64,000 nucleotides of DNA from NCBI RefSeq assembly GCF_003233655.1, contig NZ_CP029831.1:313501-377500 (forward strand), given 5' to 3'. The translations under genes and the position numbers were made by a program. Below the pieces are notes generated by a model that saw nothing but the letters and a program-made list of their open reading frames with translations, was not told the DNA's origin and ran no database searches. How positions within the stretch are numbered: the stretch's first letter is position 1; the number at the start of each line of letters is the position of its first letter. Of the stretch, positions 27,201-38,618 are shown one piece after another. The DNA comes from Azospirillum ramasamyi (lineage in GTDB: Bacteria > Pseudomonadota > Alphaproteobacteria > Azospirillales > Azospirillaceae).

Positions 27201-27325
27201 GTTCCAGAATCGGACGGGCCGGGGGCCGGAACGGGAGTCGCGGCGGCGGCGGCGTCGGTGGCCGGGGCAGTCGCCGCATCGGCGTCGTTCTGGTCGGGCT
27301 GCGTGACCGGCGTATCCGATGGCAC
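24254..27325 (-). CDS. CheB-CheR-PAS fusion signalling protein
   Basis: This 1023-residue fusion carries a CheB-type methylesterase domain at about 50-230 with the catalytic triad in GASAGGLEAL (Ser), VVQHLSPVHKS (His) and LSGTGSDGTRG (Asp). A CheR methyltransferase at about 265-530 has the SAM-binding VWVCGCASGEEAYSLAI and LLSCRNLLIYMD. A long coiled coil near 690-770 is built of repeated NEEL units, and PAS domains follow. No N-terminal receiver is visible on CheB. The His-containing motif and SAM site look intact. Such fusions are sensory proteins outside classical chemotaxis clusters; the substrate is unknown. It is first in an operon with the hybrid kinase. Confidence 0.92.
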   Translation of the reverse strand: MPSDTPVTQPDQNDADAATAPATDAAAAATPVPAPGPSDSGTDAESRPETSCCIVGLGASAGGLEALQRFFDAVPGDSDLAYVVVQHLSPVHKSLMVDLLARHTAMEVVQATDGVPVQRNTVYLLPPGKHLTIEDCRLRLTAKDAGGGMSLPIDIFLTALARDQGPLAIGVILSGTGSDGTRGLMAIKSAGGFTAVQQPETAQFDGMPRSALATGQVDATLPPDELPARLIDHARKALARARPAANRRQRDGQTDQGADPLAQIIAVIRSVTGVDFSHYKLATLLRRIERRMQGAGLESMEEYAALLRRNSAETVNLYKEMLIGVTRFFRDEAAFRILADRVIPSLLANRSPSDMIRVWVCGCASGEEAYSLAILFAEAQERMGRSVDVKIFATDIDQDSIEVASLGEYPRAIAEDVSQERLSRYFTARGDSYVVSRDIRRMVVFAAHNIMRDPPFTKIDLLSCRNLLIYMDQPLQRKVLGLFQYALRQSGFLFLGTSETLGDLQSDFHTVDSRNKIFQSLRTGSFRLSRLLVPTVAAPLARHGDDVSSPGMEEGAAIDEAMATLMKTYVPPCLLVNDQMNILHVFGDASSLLKVPPGEATLNVLKLLPSSVAMVTGTALNRAFRSGEEFALSNIPVKDRDGVAALSLRVQPYVARKTGRRFALVVLDRANMLPLSVPDSDFDLNADAAERIRGLEQELLSRGENLQATIEELETANEELQATNEELLASNEELQSTNEELQSVNEELYSVNAEYQAKVEELTEITNDLDNLLRSTEIGTVFLDDDFVIRRFTPAAASFINIIPRDIGRSIAHLSTNIDYPDFLADIRAVFGGREPVERHVRVHDGRWVLTRILPYLTDTNQVAGVVVTFVDVTDTKQAQERLQNVLDSLPEHIAVTDRHGRIVMVNAAWRGFAERNGGGTRDGCGVGSNYLEVCLAPGVLGQDGVARAVHDGLQGILDGRAGDFTIEYPCHSSEEQRWFLMHATRLNDPDGGVVVSHINITNRKLMELRLDDGEGGEDGGGR

Positions 27326-27655
27326 GATGATGAACGAGTCCTTCTAGCGTCCTGGCGTCGGTCTGCCGACCCTCGGTGCAAACGAGCTCCGGCTATATCC
27401 AACGAACCTCAATTGGTCAACTTGACTATCGGAGGACATGATCCTCCGGTCACGTCACTTTAATTGGCGATGTCCGATCAAGCTATCGATTTGACCTTGG
27501 TTTTATAACGAATGTATCGTGTCTAAATCGCTCCTTTGCCTTTAGGTCGGAAAGCCTGCCGCGGGGGCCTGACGCCGGGGAAATTCCTGCTATGTTTCCT
27601 GGCCCGGCGCCGCATCGTGGTGCATCGGGGACAGGCATGGCAGCAGGGACGGGTC
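27326..27655. other. Divergent intergenic region of the CheB-CheR fusion gene and nadE
   Basis: About 330 bases lie between the divergent starts; the AT-rich middle (27390-27530) is the likely promoter zone. It contains a short inverted repeat at 27430-27448, with arms CGGAGGA and TCCTCCG around CATGA. The nadE reading frame is open back to 27536 but this is treated as upstream sequence. No promoter hexamers are assigned. Confidence 0.4.
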
Positions 27656-29701
<2,046 letters not shown>

Positions 29702-29709
29702 GGACAGCA

Positions 29710-29746
29710 AAAAGGCCGGCGCCCCATCGGAGCGCCGGCCTTTTTC
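29710..29746. terminator. Bidirectional Rho-independent terminator
   Basis: A perfect 14-bp stem has arms 29710-29723 (AAAAAGGCCGGCGC) and 29733-29746 (GCGCCGGCCTTTTT) with a 9-base loop. T-runs on both strands suit termination of both convergent genes, nadE and the flaF-like gene. Confidence 0.92.
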
Positions 29747-29764
29747 GTTTCGTTCAGATGCCGG

Positions 29765-30316
29765 TCAGATCGAGATGCGCAGGGATTCGCGGTTGACCGG
29801 GGCGGCGTCGGGGGCGGTCATCGGGCGCGGCGGCACGGCGGGACGCATGCCGGCCGGCGGCTGGGCCGCAGCCGGGGCGGCCTGGGGAGCGGCCGGAGCT
29901 TGTGGGGCGGCGGCTTGCGGCGCGCCCGCATGGGGCTGGGTCGCCTGCTGTGCGGCGATGAACTGGCCCTGGGCGGTCAGGCCGCTGGCCACGTTGCGGT
30001 TGATGTTGACCAGCGTGTCGATCTTGCTGAAATCCAGGTCGATCAGACGGTTGGTGGTCTCGCGGTCGACCAGCAGCGACAGGGCCGCGATGTTCGTCCG
30101 GACCTCCGGCGGATGGCCGCAATCCTCTTCGGTGATCGCCGCCTGGAAGATGGTCCACAGGCGCTGATTCAGCTGAAGTGCCTCGCGATAGGCCTTCTCG
30201 TCCTTGGCATGGCTGGCGGCGATGATGCGGCGCGCCGCTTCCGCCAGGGCCCAAGCCTCGACGTCGCGCGGATTGTCCGAGGTCGGCTTGTTGGCATAGG
30301 TGGGAGTCGGCTTCAT
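29765..30316 (-). CDS. flaF: FlaF-like flagellar biosynthesis regulator with a Pro/Ala/Gln tail
   Basis: Residues 10-115 resemble FlaF, an alphaproteobacterial protein needed for flagellin synthesis or secretion: DVEAWALAEAARRI, LNQRLWTIFQAAI and ALSLLVDRETTNRLI. Residues about 115-183 form a low-complexity tail of Ala, Pro and Gln repeats not found in the usual FlaF of roughly 120 residues. No flagellin or other flagellar gene is nearby. Assignment to FlaF rests on the N-terminal pattern; the role of the tail is unknown. Confidence 0.72.
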   Translation of the reverse strand: MKPTPTYANKPTSDNPRDVEAWALAEAARRIIAASHAKDEKAYREALQLNQRLWTIFQAAITEEDCGHPPEVRTNIAALSLLVDRETTNRLIDLDFSKIDTLVNINRNVASGLTAQGQFIAAQQATQPHAGAPQAAAPQAPAAPQAAPAAAQPPAGMRPAVPPRPMTAPDAAPVNRESLRISI

Positions 30317-30402
30317 TCCAAACCCTCGGTGGAAAACCCATCCGGTGGGGCGCAGCCGCCCCTTTGATAGTCAATGAAGTGTCGGTTATCCGGCCGGTTT
30401 TG

Positions 30403-31413
30403 TCAACGCAACGGGGGTACTTCCGCCGCCGCGGCGGGCGATGCCGCAAACTGGTCACAAGTTCTATGCGTTTCGGCCAGGAGCTTGGCGGCAACCTCCG
30501 CCACCCGGTCCTCGGCGATGCCGTCCATCAGGCCGCGGGCATTGGGATCGGCGGCGACGCGGGCCAGCAGATCGGCCTGGGGAACCTCGCTGACCACCAC
30601 CCGCCCGCGCGGCCCCCACGGGCCGTAGACGGCGGGATAGCCAGGACCGAACAGCCCCACCGTCGGCACGCCGGCCGCCGCCGCGATGTGCATCAGCCCG
30701 CTGTCGTTGCCGACATAGAGCGCCGCGCGCTCCAGGCAGGCGGCGGCGGCCATCGGGTCGGTGCGGCCGGTCAGGTCGATGGCCCGCGCGCCCAGCGCGT
30801 CGAGCACCGGCCGCGCCCGCTCCCGCTCCGGCCCGGCGGCCAGCACCGCCACGCGGGCCCCCGCCAGCGCCCCGCCCTGCCCCGTCAGCCTCAGCGCCAG
30901 CCGGGCGAAGCGGTCGGCCGGCCATTCCTTGCCCAACCAGTTGGCGGTCGGCCCGATCGCCAGGAACGGCCCGGTTCCGGCGGGGATCAGGGCGTCGGCC
31001 TGCCGCCGCGCCGCGTCGTCGATCCACAGCCGGGGGGCCGGCGGCGGCGACAGGCCGAGCAGGGCGGCATTCTCCTCCACCTTGTGCATCGGGCGGGGCG
31101 GCTTGGCGTGGAAGACCCGACGGCGGGCCGGCACCAGCCGACCGACCGCCGAGTTGCGCAGGTCCAGCACCAGATCCCAGCGCGTGCCGACGCAATCCAG
31201 CCACAGCCGCAGCCAATGCCGGGCGTAGGAGCGCTTCGCCAGCGGGATCAGCCGCTCCAGCCCCGGAACGGAGCGGAACAGCGGCGCCGGCAGCGGCCCG
31301 CAGGCGATGGTCAGCCGCGCGTCGGGATAGGCGCCGGTCAGATGGTCGAGCAGCCCGGTGGACAGCACCGCGTCGCCCAGCCGGTTGGAGGTGATGAAGA
31401 GGATGCGGCTCAT
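30403..31413 (-). CDS. Glycosyltransferase family 9 (heptosyltransferase-like)
   Basis: This 336-residue GT-B fold enzyme begins RILFITSNRLGDAVLSTGLL and carries ALYVGNDSGLMHIAAAAGVP, the ADP-heptose-binding signature of the heptosyltransferase family. IGPTANWLGKEWP is the second conserved block. These enzymes add heptose or related sugars to the lipopolysaccharide core at the inner membrane. The start overlaps the lptF stop by ATGA, placing it in an LPS assembly/export unit. The acceptor and exact donor are not determined. Confidence 0.88.
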   Translation of the reverse strand: MSRILFITSNRLGDAVLSTGLLDHLTGAYPDARLTIACGPLPAPLFRSVPGLERLIPLAKRSYARHWLRLWLDCVGTRWDLVLDLRNSAVGRLVPARRRVFHAKPPRPMHKVEENAALLGLSPPPAPRLWIDDAARRQADALIPAGTGPFLAIGPTANWLGKEWPADRFARLALRLTGQGGALAGARVAVLAAGPERERARPVLDALGARAIDLTGRTDPMAAAACLERAALYVGNDSGLMHIAAAAGVPTVGLFGPGYPAVYGPWGPRGRVVVSEVPQADLLARVAADPNARGLMDGIAEDRVAEVAAKLLAETHRTCDQFAASPAAAAEVPPLR

Positions 31414-32561
31414 GATGCGCGTCCGGCGGCATCCCGCGGGCTGTCACCGGTAGAATGCCGCCGTCCCGGCCGCAGCGTCAGCCCCCGCGACATCACCCAC
31501 AGCGCCGGCAGCAGCATGCCCAGCGGCATGGCGTACATCAGCGGCACGAAGACGGTCGCCTTGCCGGCCAGGCTGGTCAGGCCCAGCGCGGCGGCCTGCA
31601 GCCCCATCACCAGCAGCACGGCGATGGTCACGCGGGAGGACTGGCCGCGCCGGTTGAACTCGCCCGACAGCAGCGCCGACAGCGCCACCAGGGCATAGGT
31701 CAGGGCCAGCAGCGGCGAGGAGAAACGGTGGTGCAGCTCCGCGATCAGGCCGCGGCGCATGCGCTCGTCCTGCGCCGCCACGTCGCCCGCCATCAGTTCG
31801 GCCGTGCTGCGTTCGCGGGCGTCGGGCCAGCGCTCCGCCGCCTGCGGCGCCACCGCCTTCAGGTCAACGGCGTAGCGGTCGAAGAACAGCTGCGACAGCC
31901 GGCCGGTCCTGCGGTCCAGTTCCTGCCGGTTGCCGTCATAGACGACAAAGCGCGTGCCCTCCGGCCCGGTCTGCATCACCGCGCGGTCGCCCATGATCGT
32001 CACCGGCTTGTCCGGCTGGCGCCCGTCGTGGATCAGCACCTTGTGCAGGTTGCCCTCGGCGTCGCGGTCGCGCAGGAAGACGCTGAAATGGTCGCCGACC
32101 TCGTTGAACACGCCCTCGCGCAGGAACAGCTGCGAATAGTCGCTGCGCACCGTGTATTCCATCCGCACCAGCTCGCGGTGGGCGGCGGGGGTGATCCAGA
32201 CGTTCAGGGTGAGGACGACGGCCGCCACCCCGGCCGCCAGCACCAGCGCCGGCTGCGCCAGCGACAGCGGGCCGACGCCCGCCGCGCGCATCACCACCAG
32301 CTCGCTGTCGGCCGCCATCTTGTTGTAGGTGAACAGGATGGCGCCGACCAGCGCCAGCGGCAGCACGATGCCGAGGAAGGTCGGCACCGTCAGCAGCAGC
32401 AGCCACAGGAACATGCCCATCGGCGCGCCGGCGCTGACCACGATCTCGATCAGGCGCAACGACTGGCTGAGCCAGATGGTCAGCGTCAGCCCCGCCGTCG
32501 AATAGAGGGTGGCGATCAGCAGGTTGCGGAACAGGTACCGTTGCAGTCGGTTCATGGGCAT
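31410..32561 (-). CDS. lptF: LPS export permease LptF
   Basis: The 383-residue permease subunit of the LptBFG transporter extracts lipopolysaccharide from the inner membrane. The layout is typical: three N-terminal helices (YLFRNLLIATLYSTAGLTLT, MFLWLLLLTVPTFLGIVLPL and a third), a large periplasmic beta-jellyroll at about 120-270, and three C-terminal helices. NKMAADSELVVMRAAGVGP is the conserved cytoplasmic coupling segment contacting LptB. The start may instead be the ATG at 32555; no clear ribosome site decides. lptG is not adjacent in this window. It is co-transcribed with the GT9 gene. Confidence 0.9.
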   Translation of the reverse strand: MPMNRLQRYLFRNLLIATLYSTAGLTLTIWLSQSLRLIEIVVSAGAPMGMFLWLLLLTVPTFLGIVLPLALVGAILFTYNKMAADSELVVMRAAGVGPLSLAQPALVLAAGVAAVVLTLNVWITPAAHRELVRMEYTVRSDYSQLFLREGVFNEVGDHFSVFLRDRDAEGNLHKVLIHDGRQPDKPVTIMGDRAVMQTGPEGTRFVVYDGNRQELDRRTGRLSQLFFDRYAVDLKAVAPQAAERWPDARERSTAELMAGDVAAQDERMRRGLIAELHHRFSSPLLALTYALVALSALLSGEFNRRGQSSRVTIAVLLVMGLQAAALGLTSLAGKATVFVPLMYAMPLGMLLPALWVMSRGLTLRPGRRHSTGDSPRDAAGRAS

Positions 32562-32753
32562 CGGTTCACAGGCGGCGGCCGGGGCTGTATACGGCCGGCA
32601 AGCTGACCGCCCCGGCCCGCCGGGTCAAGTGTTGAAAACCGGGGCCCCGATCCCGGAGCGCCGCGACGGCCCCGTCTCCCCTTGCGGAGCCGGGCATCCG
32701 CCGCCGCGCGGCGAGGGACGGGAAACCGCTGGCGCGGGTCCGCGGCAACCGGT

Positions 32754-34943
32754 ATGACGGTCGGCATGGCGACGATCCAGGAAGCGATGACCGCGGCCGT
32801 GGCGCATCATCAGGCCGGCCGGCTGAACGAGGCGGCGGCGCTGTACCATGCCGTGCTGGACGCCGTGCCGGGCCATGCCGACGCCGCCCATCTGCTGGGC
32901 GTGATCCATCTGCAGTCGGGACAGCCGGAACGGGCGGTTTCGCTGATCCGCGGCGCCATCCAGCACAACCACCGGGTCGCCGATTACCACGACAATCTGG
33001 GCAGCGCGCTGAAGGCGCTCGGCCGGCTGGAGGAGGCGGTGGCCGCCCACCGGCAGGCGATCCGGCTGCGGCCGGACTTCGCCCAGGCGCTCTACAACTT
33101 GGGCAACGCGCTGGAGGCTCTGGGCCGGCTGGAGGAGGCGGCGACCGCCTTCCGGCAGGCGGCGGCCCGGCGCCCCGGCTATGCCCGCGCCCGCTTCAAC
33201 CTGGGCAACGTGCTGGCCGCCCTCGGCCGCCGGGCGGATGCCGAGGCCGCCTACCGCGCCGCCATCGCCGACGATTTCGGCTTCGTCGAGGCTCATGCCA
33301 ATCTCGGCGGGCTGCTGCTGTCGCCGGGCCGGACGCAGAAGGCCGCGGCGGCGCTGGCCCGCGCGCTGGCGCTGCGCCCCGACCATGCGGCGGCGCTCGC
33401 CAACCTCGCCGCGGCGCGGCTGGCGCTGGGCGACCGCGACGGGGCCGACCGCGCGGCCCGCCATGCCGTGGCGGCGCGGCCGGATCTGCCCGACACCCTG
33501 CTGCGGCTGGGGGAGATGCGCCAGAACGCCGACCGGCTGGGCGCCGCCGCCGACGCCTATGCCGCGGCGCTGGCCTGGAACCCGGCGCTGGCGGAGGCCC
33601 ATGCCAATCTGGCGCTGGTGCGGCAGGGCCAGGGGCTGCTCGACGCGGCGGAGGCCGGGAACCGGCGGGCGCTGGCGCTCGCTCCCGCCCTGGCCGACGT
33701 GCGCTCCAACCTCGCCTATCTCCAGCTGTTCAAGCCGGGGGTGACGCCGGCGGCGGTGCTGGAGGCGCACCGGACCTGGGATGCGGTCCACGGCGCGCCG
33801 CATCGCGGGCGCTGGGTCAAGCCCGGCCGGGGGGGCGCGGGCGGAGCCGGCGGCAAGGGGCCGCTGACGGTGGCGATCCTGTCCGGCGACTTCCGCCGCC
33901 ACCCCGCCGGCCTGTTCGCGCTGCGCACGGTGGAGGCGCTGCCGGCCCATGACGTCCGCCTGCTGCTCTACGCCAACCAGACGGAAACGGACGACGTGAC
34001 CGAGCGCTTCCGCAAGGCGGCGGCGCGCTGGACCCCGGTGGCCGGCCTGACCGATGCCGAGATCGCCGCCCGGATCCGCCACGACCGGCCCGACGTGCTG
34101 ATCGACCTCGCGGGCCACAATGCCCGCGGCCGGCCGGGCGTCTTCGCGCGCAAGCCGGCGCCGGTGCAGGTGGCGTGGTCCGGCTACATGGCGACGACCG
34201 GGCTGGCGGCGATGGATGCGCTGGTCGCCGACCGTCACCATGTGCCGGAGGGCATGGAGGGCTTCTATGCGGAGCGGGTGCTGCGCATGCCCGACGCCTT
34301 CATCGCCTATGACCCGCCGGGCGGTGAGGATATCCTGCCGCTGACGCCGCCGCCCAGCCTGTCGGGCGGGCCGGTCACCTTCGGCAGCTTCAACATCCTG
34401 ACCAAGCTGAACGACGGGGTGCTGGCGGCCTGGGCGGCGATCCTGAACCGTATGCCGGGCTCGCGCCTGCTGATGAAGACCAAGGCGCTGTCCTGCCCGG
34501 CCACCGCGGCACTGTGGCGCGGCCGGCTGGCCGCCGCCGGCATCGACCCGGACCGGGTGACGATGGCCGGCGCCAGCAGCAGCCTGGACCATATGCGCCG
34601 GTGCGCGTCGGTGGACGTGGCGCTCGACCCCTTCCCTTTCGCCGGCAGCACCACGACGCTGGAGACGCTGTGGATGGGCGTGCCGGTTGTCACCCTGCCG
34701 GGGGAGACCTTCTCCAGCCGCCATTCGCTGGCCTTCCTGAGCGTGGCGGGGGTGGAGGGCTGCGTCGCCGCCGACCCCGCCGATTATGTCGAGCGCGCCA
34801 TCGCCCTCGCCTCCGACCCGCAGCGTCTGGCGGAGATGCGCCGCGCCCTGCGCCCCCGCATGGCCGGCGGACCGCTGTGCGACGGCGGAAGGCTGGCCGC
34901 CGCCCTGGCGGCGGAGCTGCGGGCCCTGGCGGCTCGCGGCTGA
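32754..34943 (+). CDS. TPR glycosyltransferase, O-GlcNAc transferase (SPINDLY) type
   Basis: The N-terminal 330 residues contain about nine TPR units with repeated patterns such as [39 protein letters not shown] and [19 protein letters not shown]. The C-terminal part is a GT41-like domain with [33 protein letters not shown] and [20 protein letters not shown], a nucleotide-sugar-binding motif. Bacterial members glycosylate proteins such as flagellin or adhesins; the target is unknown. The start is uncertain between 32754 and 32766, with no clear ribosome site. It is divergent from lptF. Confidence 0.88.
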   Translation: MTVGMATIQEAMTAAVAHHQAGRLNEAAALYHAVLDAVPGHADAAHLLGVIHLQSGQPERAVSLIRGAIQHNHRVADYHDNLGSALKALGRLEEAVAAHRQAIRLRPDFAQALYNLGNALEALGRLEEAATAFRQAAARRPGYARARFNLGNVLAALGRRADAEAAYRAAIADDFGFVEAHANLGGLLLSPGRTQKAAAALARALALRPDHAAALANLAAARLALGDRDGADRAARHAVAARPDLPDTLLRLGEMRQNADRLGAAADAYAAALAWNPALAEAHANLALVRQGQGLLDAAEAGNRRALALAPALADVRSNLAYLQLFKPGVTPAAVLEAHRTWDAVHGAPHRGRWVKPGRGGAGGAGGKGPLTVAILSGDFRRHPAGLFALRTVEALPAHDVRLLLYANQTETDDVTERFRKAAARWTPVAGLTDAEIAARIRHDRPDVLIDLAGHNARGRPGVFARKPAPVQVAWSGYMATTGLAAMDALVADRHHVPEGMEGFYAERVLRMPDAFIAYDPPGGEDILPLTPPPSLSGGPVTFGSFNILTKLNDGVLAAWAAILNRMPGSRLLMKTKALSCPATAALWRGRLAAAGIDPDRVTMAGASSSLDHMRRCASVDVALDPFPFAGSTTTLETLWMGVPVVTLPGETFSSRHSLAFLSVAGVEGCVAADPADYVERAIALASDPQRLAEMRRALRPRMAGGPLCDGGRLAAALAAELRALAARG

Positions 34944-35025
34944 AAGCCAGGCCGGAACCAATCCGCCCGCCCCGCCGTTGAGCGTGGACACCCCCTCCAC
35001 GCCCACAGATGCGGGATTCCGGCGC

Positions 35026-36390
35026 ATGCGTAGCTCCACTCGGCTTGCCATCATGCTTTCCGCGACGGTCGCAGTCCTGTCGCTCGCCGGCTGCGGCGAG
35101 CAGGCGAGCCTGCCGGTGGCGGCCGGCACCGGCCCGAACCCGACCCTGCCGGAACCGAAATCCACGCTGATCCCGACCGTGAACATCGCCGAAGCCGTCG
35201 GCTGGCCGGAGGGGGCGCAGCCGGTCGCGGCGGAGGATATGAACGTCACCGCCTTCGCCACCGGGCTGGACCATCCGCGCTGGATGCTGGCGCTGCCCAA
35301 CGGCGACATCCTGGTGGCGGAAACCAACGCCCCGCCCAAGCCGGAGGACGGCAAGGGCATCAAGGGCTGGGTCATGGGGATGGTGATGGACAAGGCGGGC
35401 GCCAACACGCCGAGCGCCAACCGCATCACCCTGCTGCGCGACGGCGACGGCGACGGCAAGGCCGAAATCCGCGAGACCTTCATGGAAGGGCTGAACTCCC
35501 CCTTCGGCATGGCTCTGGTCGGCGACGAACTCTATATCGCCAACACCGACGCGGTGGTGAAGGTGCCCTACAAGGAGGGCGACACCAAGATCGCCGCCCA
35601 GCCGCAGAAGGTCGTCAATCTGCCGGGCGGGCCGATCAACCACCACTGGACCAAGAACATCATCGCCAGCCGCGACGGCAGCAAGCTCTATGCAACCACA
35701 GGTTCAAATAGCAACGTAGGCGAGAATGGGATGGAGGCGGAGGAAGGCCGCGCCGCCATCTGGGAAATCGATCCGAAGACCGGATCGCACCGCATCTTCG
35801 CCTCCGGCCTGCGCAACCCCAACGGCATGGATTGGGAGCCGGTCAGCGGCGTCCTGTGGACCGCGGTGAACGAGCGCGACGAGATCGGCAGCGACCTTGT
35901 CCCCGATTACATGACCTCGGTGAAGGACGGCGCCTTCTACGGCTGGCCCTACAGCTATTACGGCCAGCATGTCGACCAGCGGGTGGAGCCGCAGCGCCCC
36001 GATCTGGTCGCCAAGGCGATCCCGCCGGACTATGCGCTGGGTCCGCACACCGCGTCGCTGGGGCTCGCCTTCTCGCGGCCGGGCGAACTGCCGCAATCGT
36101 TGCAGCAGGGCGTCTTCATCGGCCAGCACGGTTCGTGGAACCGCGAGCCGCCCAGCGGCTACAAGGTGATCTTCGTGCCATTCCGCGACGGCAAGCCGGC
36201 GGGCGAGCCGGTGGACGTGCTGACCGGCTTCCTCGACAAGGACGGCAAGGCCCAGGGCCGCCCGGTCGGCGTCATCCTGGACAACAAGGGCGCGCTGCTG
36301 GTCGCCGACGACGTCGGAAACGCCATCTGGCGCGTCAGCGGCAGCGGAACCTCCCAGTCGGCGGAACGGCCGGAGCAGCCGTCACAGTAA
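35026..36390 (+). CDS. Sorbosone dehydrogenase-like PQQ beta-propeller lipoprotein
   Basis: The 454-residue protein starts [20 protein letters not shown] and has a lipobox ending AGC, so it is probably a periplasmic lipoprotein. The body shows the repeated beta-propeller pattern of soluble glucose/L-sorbosone dehydrogenases: [72 protein letters not shown] and [16 protein letters not shown]. Related enzymes use PQQ to oxidise aldoses or other alcohols; substrate and cofactor are not proven here. The frame is open upstream to 34786 inside the neighbouring gene, but the lipobox fixes the start. Confidence 0.85.
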   Translation: MRSSTRLAIMLSATVAVLSLAGCGEQASLPVAAGTGPNPTLPEPKSTLIPTVNIAEAVGWPEGAQPVAAEDMNVTAFATGLDHPRWMLALPNGDILVAETNAPPKPEDGKGIKGWVMGMVMDKAGANTPSANRITLLRDGDGDGKAEIRETFMEGLNSPFGMALVGDELYIANTDAVVKVPYKEGDTKIAAQPQKVVNLPGGPINHHWTKNIIASRDGSKLYATTGSNSNVGENGMEAEEGRAAIWEIDPKTGSHRIFASGLRNPNGMDWEPVSGVLWTAVNERDEIGSDLVPDYMTSVKDGAFYGWPYSYYGQHVDQRVEPQRPDLVAKAIPPDYALGPHTASLGLAFSRPGELPQSLQQGVFIGQHGSWNREPPSGYKVIFVPFRDGKPAGEPVDVLTGFLDKDGKAQGRPVGVILDNKGALLVADDVGNAIWRVSGSGTSQSAERPEQPSQ

Positions 36391-36477
36391 CGGCGGCCTG
36401 CTTGATGGTTCCCCTCTCCCCTGGGGGAGGGGGAGATCCGCCCTCCCCTTCGGCGGCGGATGGCGCGATACTGCGCC

Positions 36478-37599
36478 ATGATCTATCTCGACCATCTGGC
36501 CTCGACGCCGCTCGACCCGCTGGTGCTGGAGGCGATGCTGCCCTGGATGCAGCCGGGGGCCGCCGGCAACCCGCATGCCGCCCATGCCGCCGGCTGGCGG
36601 GCCGCCGACGCCATCGAGGAGGCGAAGGGAGAGATTGCCGCCCTGGTGGGGGCGCGGCCGGGCGAGGTGGTCTTCACCTCCGGCGCCACCGAGGCGAATA
36701 CGCTGGCCCTGCTGGGCGGGTTGCCGCCGGGGGGCGGCTGCGTCGTCTCGGCGGTCGAGCATGCCAGCGTGCTGGGCTGCCTGCCGGAGTTGCGGCGGCG
36801 CGGCCATCCGGTCGCCGTGCTGCCGGTGGACGGCAGCGGGCGGGTCGATCCGGCAGACCTTGAGCGCGCTTTGACGGAACTGCCCGGCCCGGCGCTGGTG
36901 TCGGTGATGGCCGCGAACAACGAGGTGGGGACGGTTCAGCCGCTGGCGGAGTTGGCGACCGCAGCCGCCCGCCATGGAGCGTTGATTCACAGCGACGCGG
37001 TGCAGGCGCTGGGCACGCGGGCGCTCGACATGGAGGCTCTCGGCCTGCACGGGTTGAGCCTGTCGGGGCACAAGCTGTACGGGCCGATGGGAATCGGCGC
37101 GCTGATCCTTCGCCGTCCCTTCCGGCCGGTGCCGCCATCGGCGGGCGGCGGGCAGCAGCGAGGCCTGCGGGCGGGCACCCTGCCGACGCCGCTCTGCGTC
37201 GGGCTGGGCGCCGCCTGCCGGCTGGCGCGTCAGAGGCGGGAGGAGGATGCCCGGCGGGTCGCGGAGCTGCGCGACCGGCTGTGGCGGCAGCTGTGCCGGC
37301 GCTTGCCGGGGATCCGCCGGAACGGCGCCGCCGAGGATGGCGACCGGCTGGCCGGTTGCCTGAGCGTCACCCTGCCCGGCATCGACGCCGCCGACCGGCT
37401 GCTGGACCTGCCGGATCTGGCGGTCGCCACCGGATCCGCCTGCCACAGCGGAGCGGGCGAACCGTCGCATGTCCTGCTGGCGCTGGGGCTGTCGGCCGCC
37501 GATGCCCATGCCAGCCTGCGTTTCGGGTTGGGCCGCGGCACGACGGAGGTGGAGGTGGACGCGGCGGCCGGACGGCTGGCGGATCTGCTGAAGGCCTGA
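36478..37599 (+). CDS. Cysteine desulfurase (NifS/IscS-like)
   Basis: This PLP enzyme of 373 residues removes sulfur from cysteine for Fe-S or thio-cofactor assembly. Landmarks are IYLDHLASTPLDP at the N-terminus, FTSGATEANTLAL, HSDAVQALG, the PLP lysine in LSGHKLYGPMGIGAL (near 196) and the catalytic cysteine in ATGSACHSGAGEPSHVL (near 323). The cysteine-loop spacing fits the group I (NifS/IscS) type. No isc, suf or nif genes are nearby, so its role is open. The start at 36478 (MIYLDH) is preferred over the ATG at 36460. Confidence 0.9.
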   Translation: MIYLDHLASTPLDPLVLEAMLPWMQPGAAGNPHAAHAAGWRAADAIEEAKGEIAALVGARPGEVVFTSGATEANTLALLGGLPPGGGCVVSAVEHASVLGCLPELRRRGHPVAVLPVDGSGRVDPADLERALTELPGPALVSVMAANNEVGTVQPLAELATAAARHGALIHSDAVQALGTRALDMEALGLHGLSLSGHKLYGPMGIGALILRRPFRPVPPSAGGGQQRGLRAGTLPTPLCVGLGAACRLARQRREEDARRVAELRDRLWRQLCRRLPGIRRNGAAEDGDRLAGCLSVTLPGIDAADRLLDLPDLAVATGSACHSGAGEPSHVLLALGLSAADAHASLRFGLGRGTTEVEVDAAAGRLADLLKA

Positions 37600-37604
37600 T
37601 CGGG

Positions 37605-38375
37605 TCAGAACTGGATCCGGGCGCCGACCTTCACCACCGCGGCGGTCGTTTCGGGACCGCTGTCGAAATTGGTGTCGGCCACCAACTGCCAGCGCGGCGT
37701 GATGCGATAGGTCAGGTCGGCGAGATACTGCTCGTTGGCCGCCGCCCCCTCGGGCTCCGACCGGCGCACCCGGAAGGACAGGGACATGTCGCCACGGCCA
37801 TAGACCAGCCCGGCATTCAGGCTGCGGAAGGATGCGCCGTCCGCCTCCTGCTGCTGGCGCAGGTCGCCGTCCAGGGTGATGTTCTGCCAGGTGAACTGGC
37901 TGCCGACGATCCAGGATTGCTTGGGAAGGCGGCGGCTGTCGCTGCGCACGCGCGCCCGGCTGGTGCCGGCGGTCAGCCGGGCCTTGATCCCGCCGATCTC
38001 CAGGGTCTTGCGCACCGCCGCCTCCACCAGATGCAGCGCCTCGCTGGGGTCGGGCCAGTCGGCATTGCCGCGCGGCAGCGGCGTATAGCTGGCGCCAAGC
38101 TCGAACCCGTGCAGAGGCGGGGTGTAGTAGGTCAGCTTGGCCGTGCCGCTTCCGGCGCCCGCGAAGGCCGGCATCGTCATGCCGCCGAACAGACGGGTGC
38201 GGGCGCCATCGGTCTGCCCGATCTCCAGCTCTCCCCAGGATACATCGACCTGTAAGAACTGGCGCTGATCTGCAAGACTACCCTTTTGATAGAGTATCTC
38301 GGCCGGCGCCTCTCCAGCCGAAAAAATCGCCGCTGCCGCCAGAATTGGCATGGAAATTCGTCGTTGCATGGGCAA
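37605..38375 (-). CDS. Outer-membrane beta-barrel (porin-like) protein
   Basis: The protein has 256 residues with a signal peptide (MPILAAAAIFSAGEAPAE) and alternating hydrophobic/polar strands such as GTAKLTYYTPPLHGFELGAS and DMSLSFRVRRSEPEG. It ends in GARIQF, the C-terminal Phe typical of barrel insertion by BAM. It most resembles the C-terminal half of rhodospirillalean porins but is shorter than usual (about 350-400). The start may be Met3 (38369). The specific function is unknown. Confidence 0.72.
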   Translation of the reverse strand: MPMQRRISMPILAAAAIFSAGEAPAEILYQKGSLADQRQFLQVDVSWGELEIGQTDGARTRLFGGMTMPAFAGAGSGTAKLTYYTPPLHGFELGASYTPLPRGNADWPDPSEALHLVEAAVRKTLEIGGIKARLTAGTSRARVRSDSRRLPKQSWIVGSQFTWQNITLDGDLRQQQEADGASFRSLNAGLVYGRGDMSLSFRVRRSEPEGAAANEQYLADLTYRITPRWQLVADTNFDSGPETTAAVVKVGARIQF

Positions 38376-38618
38376 GACCTGTGCTGGTTGGCCGGGGGTC
38401 GACTGTCCATTCCGTCGATGCGGCCCTATGTATCCTTTCGCATTTGAGAGATGTTCGTATAAAATTCTGACAAAACTGTGACCTCGACTTTGTATGTTGC
38501 GACGCAGAAATGCGTATGGATTCGCAAAACACGCGAATCCATCGAAGTCGGGACGGAGATTATTTGAAAGACGGGTTGGGGAGTGGCTGATCCTTCAGCG
38601 GCCAGCCACGCTCCAAAT

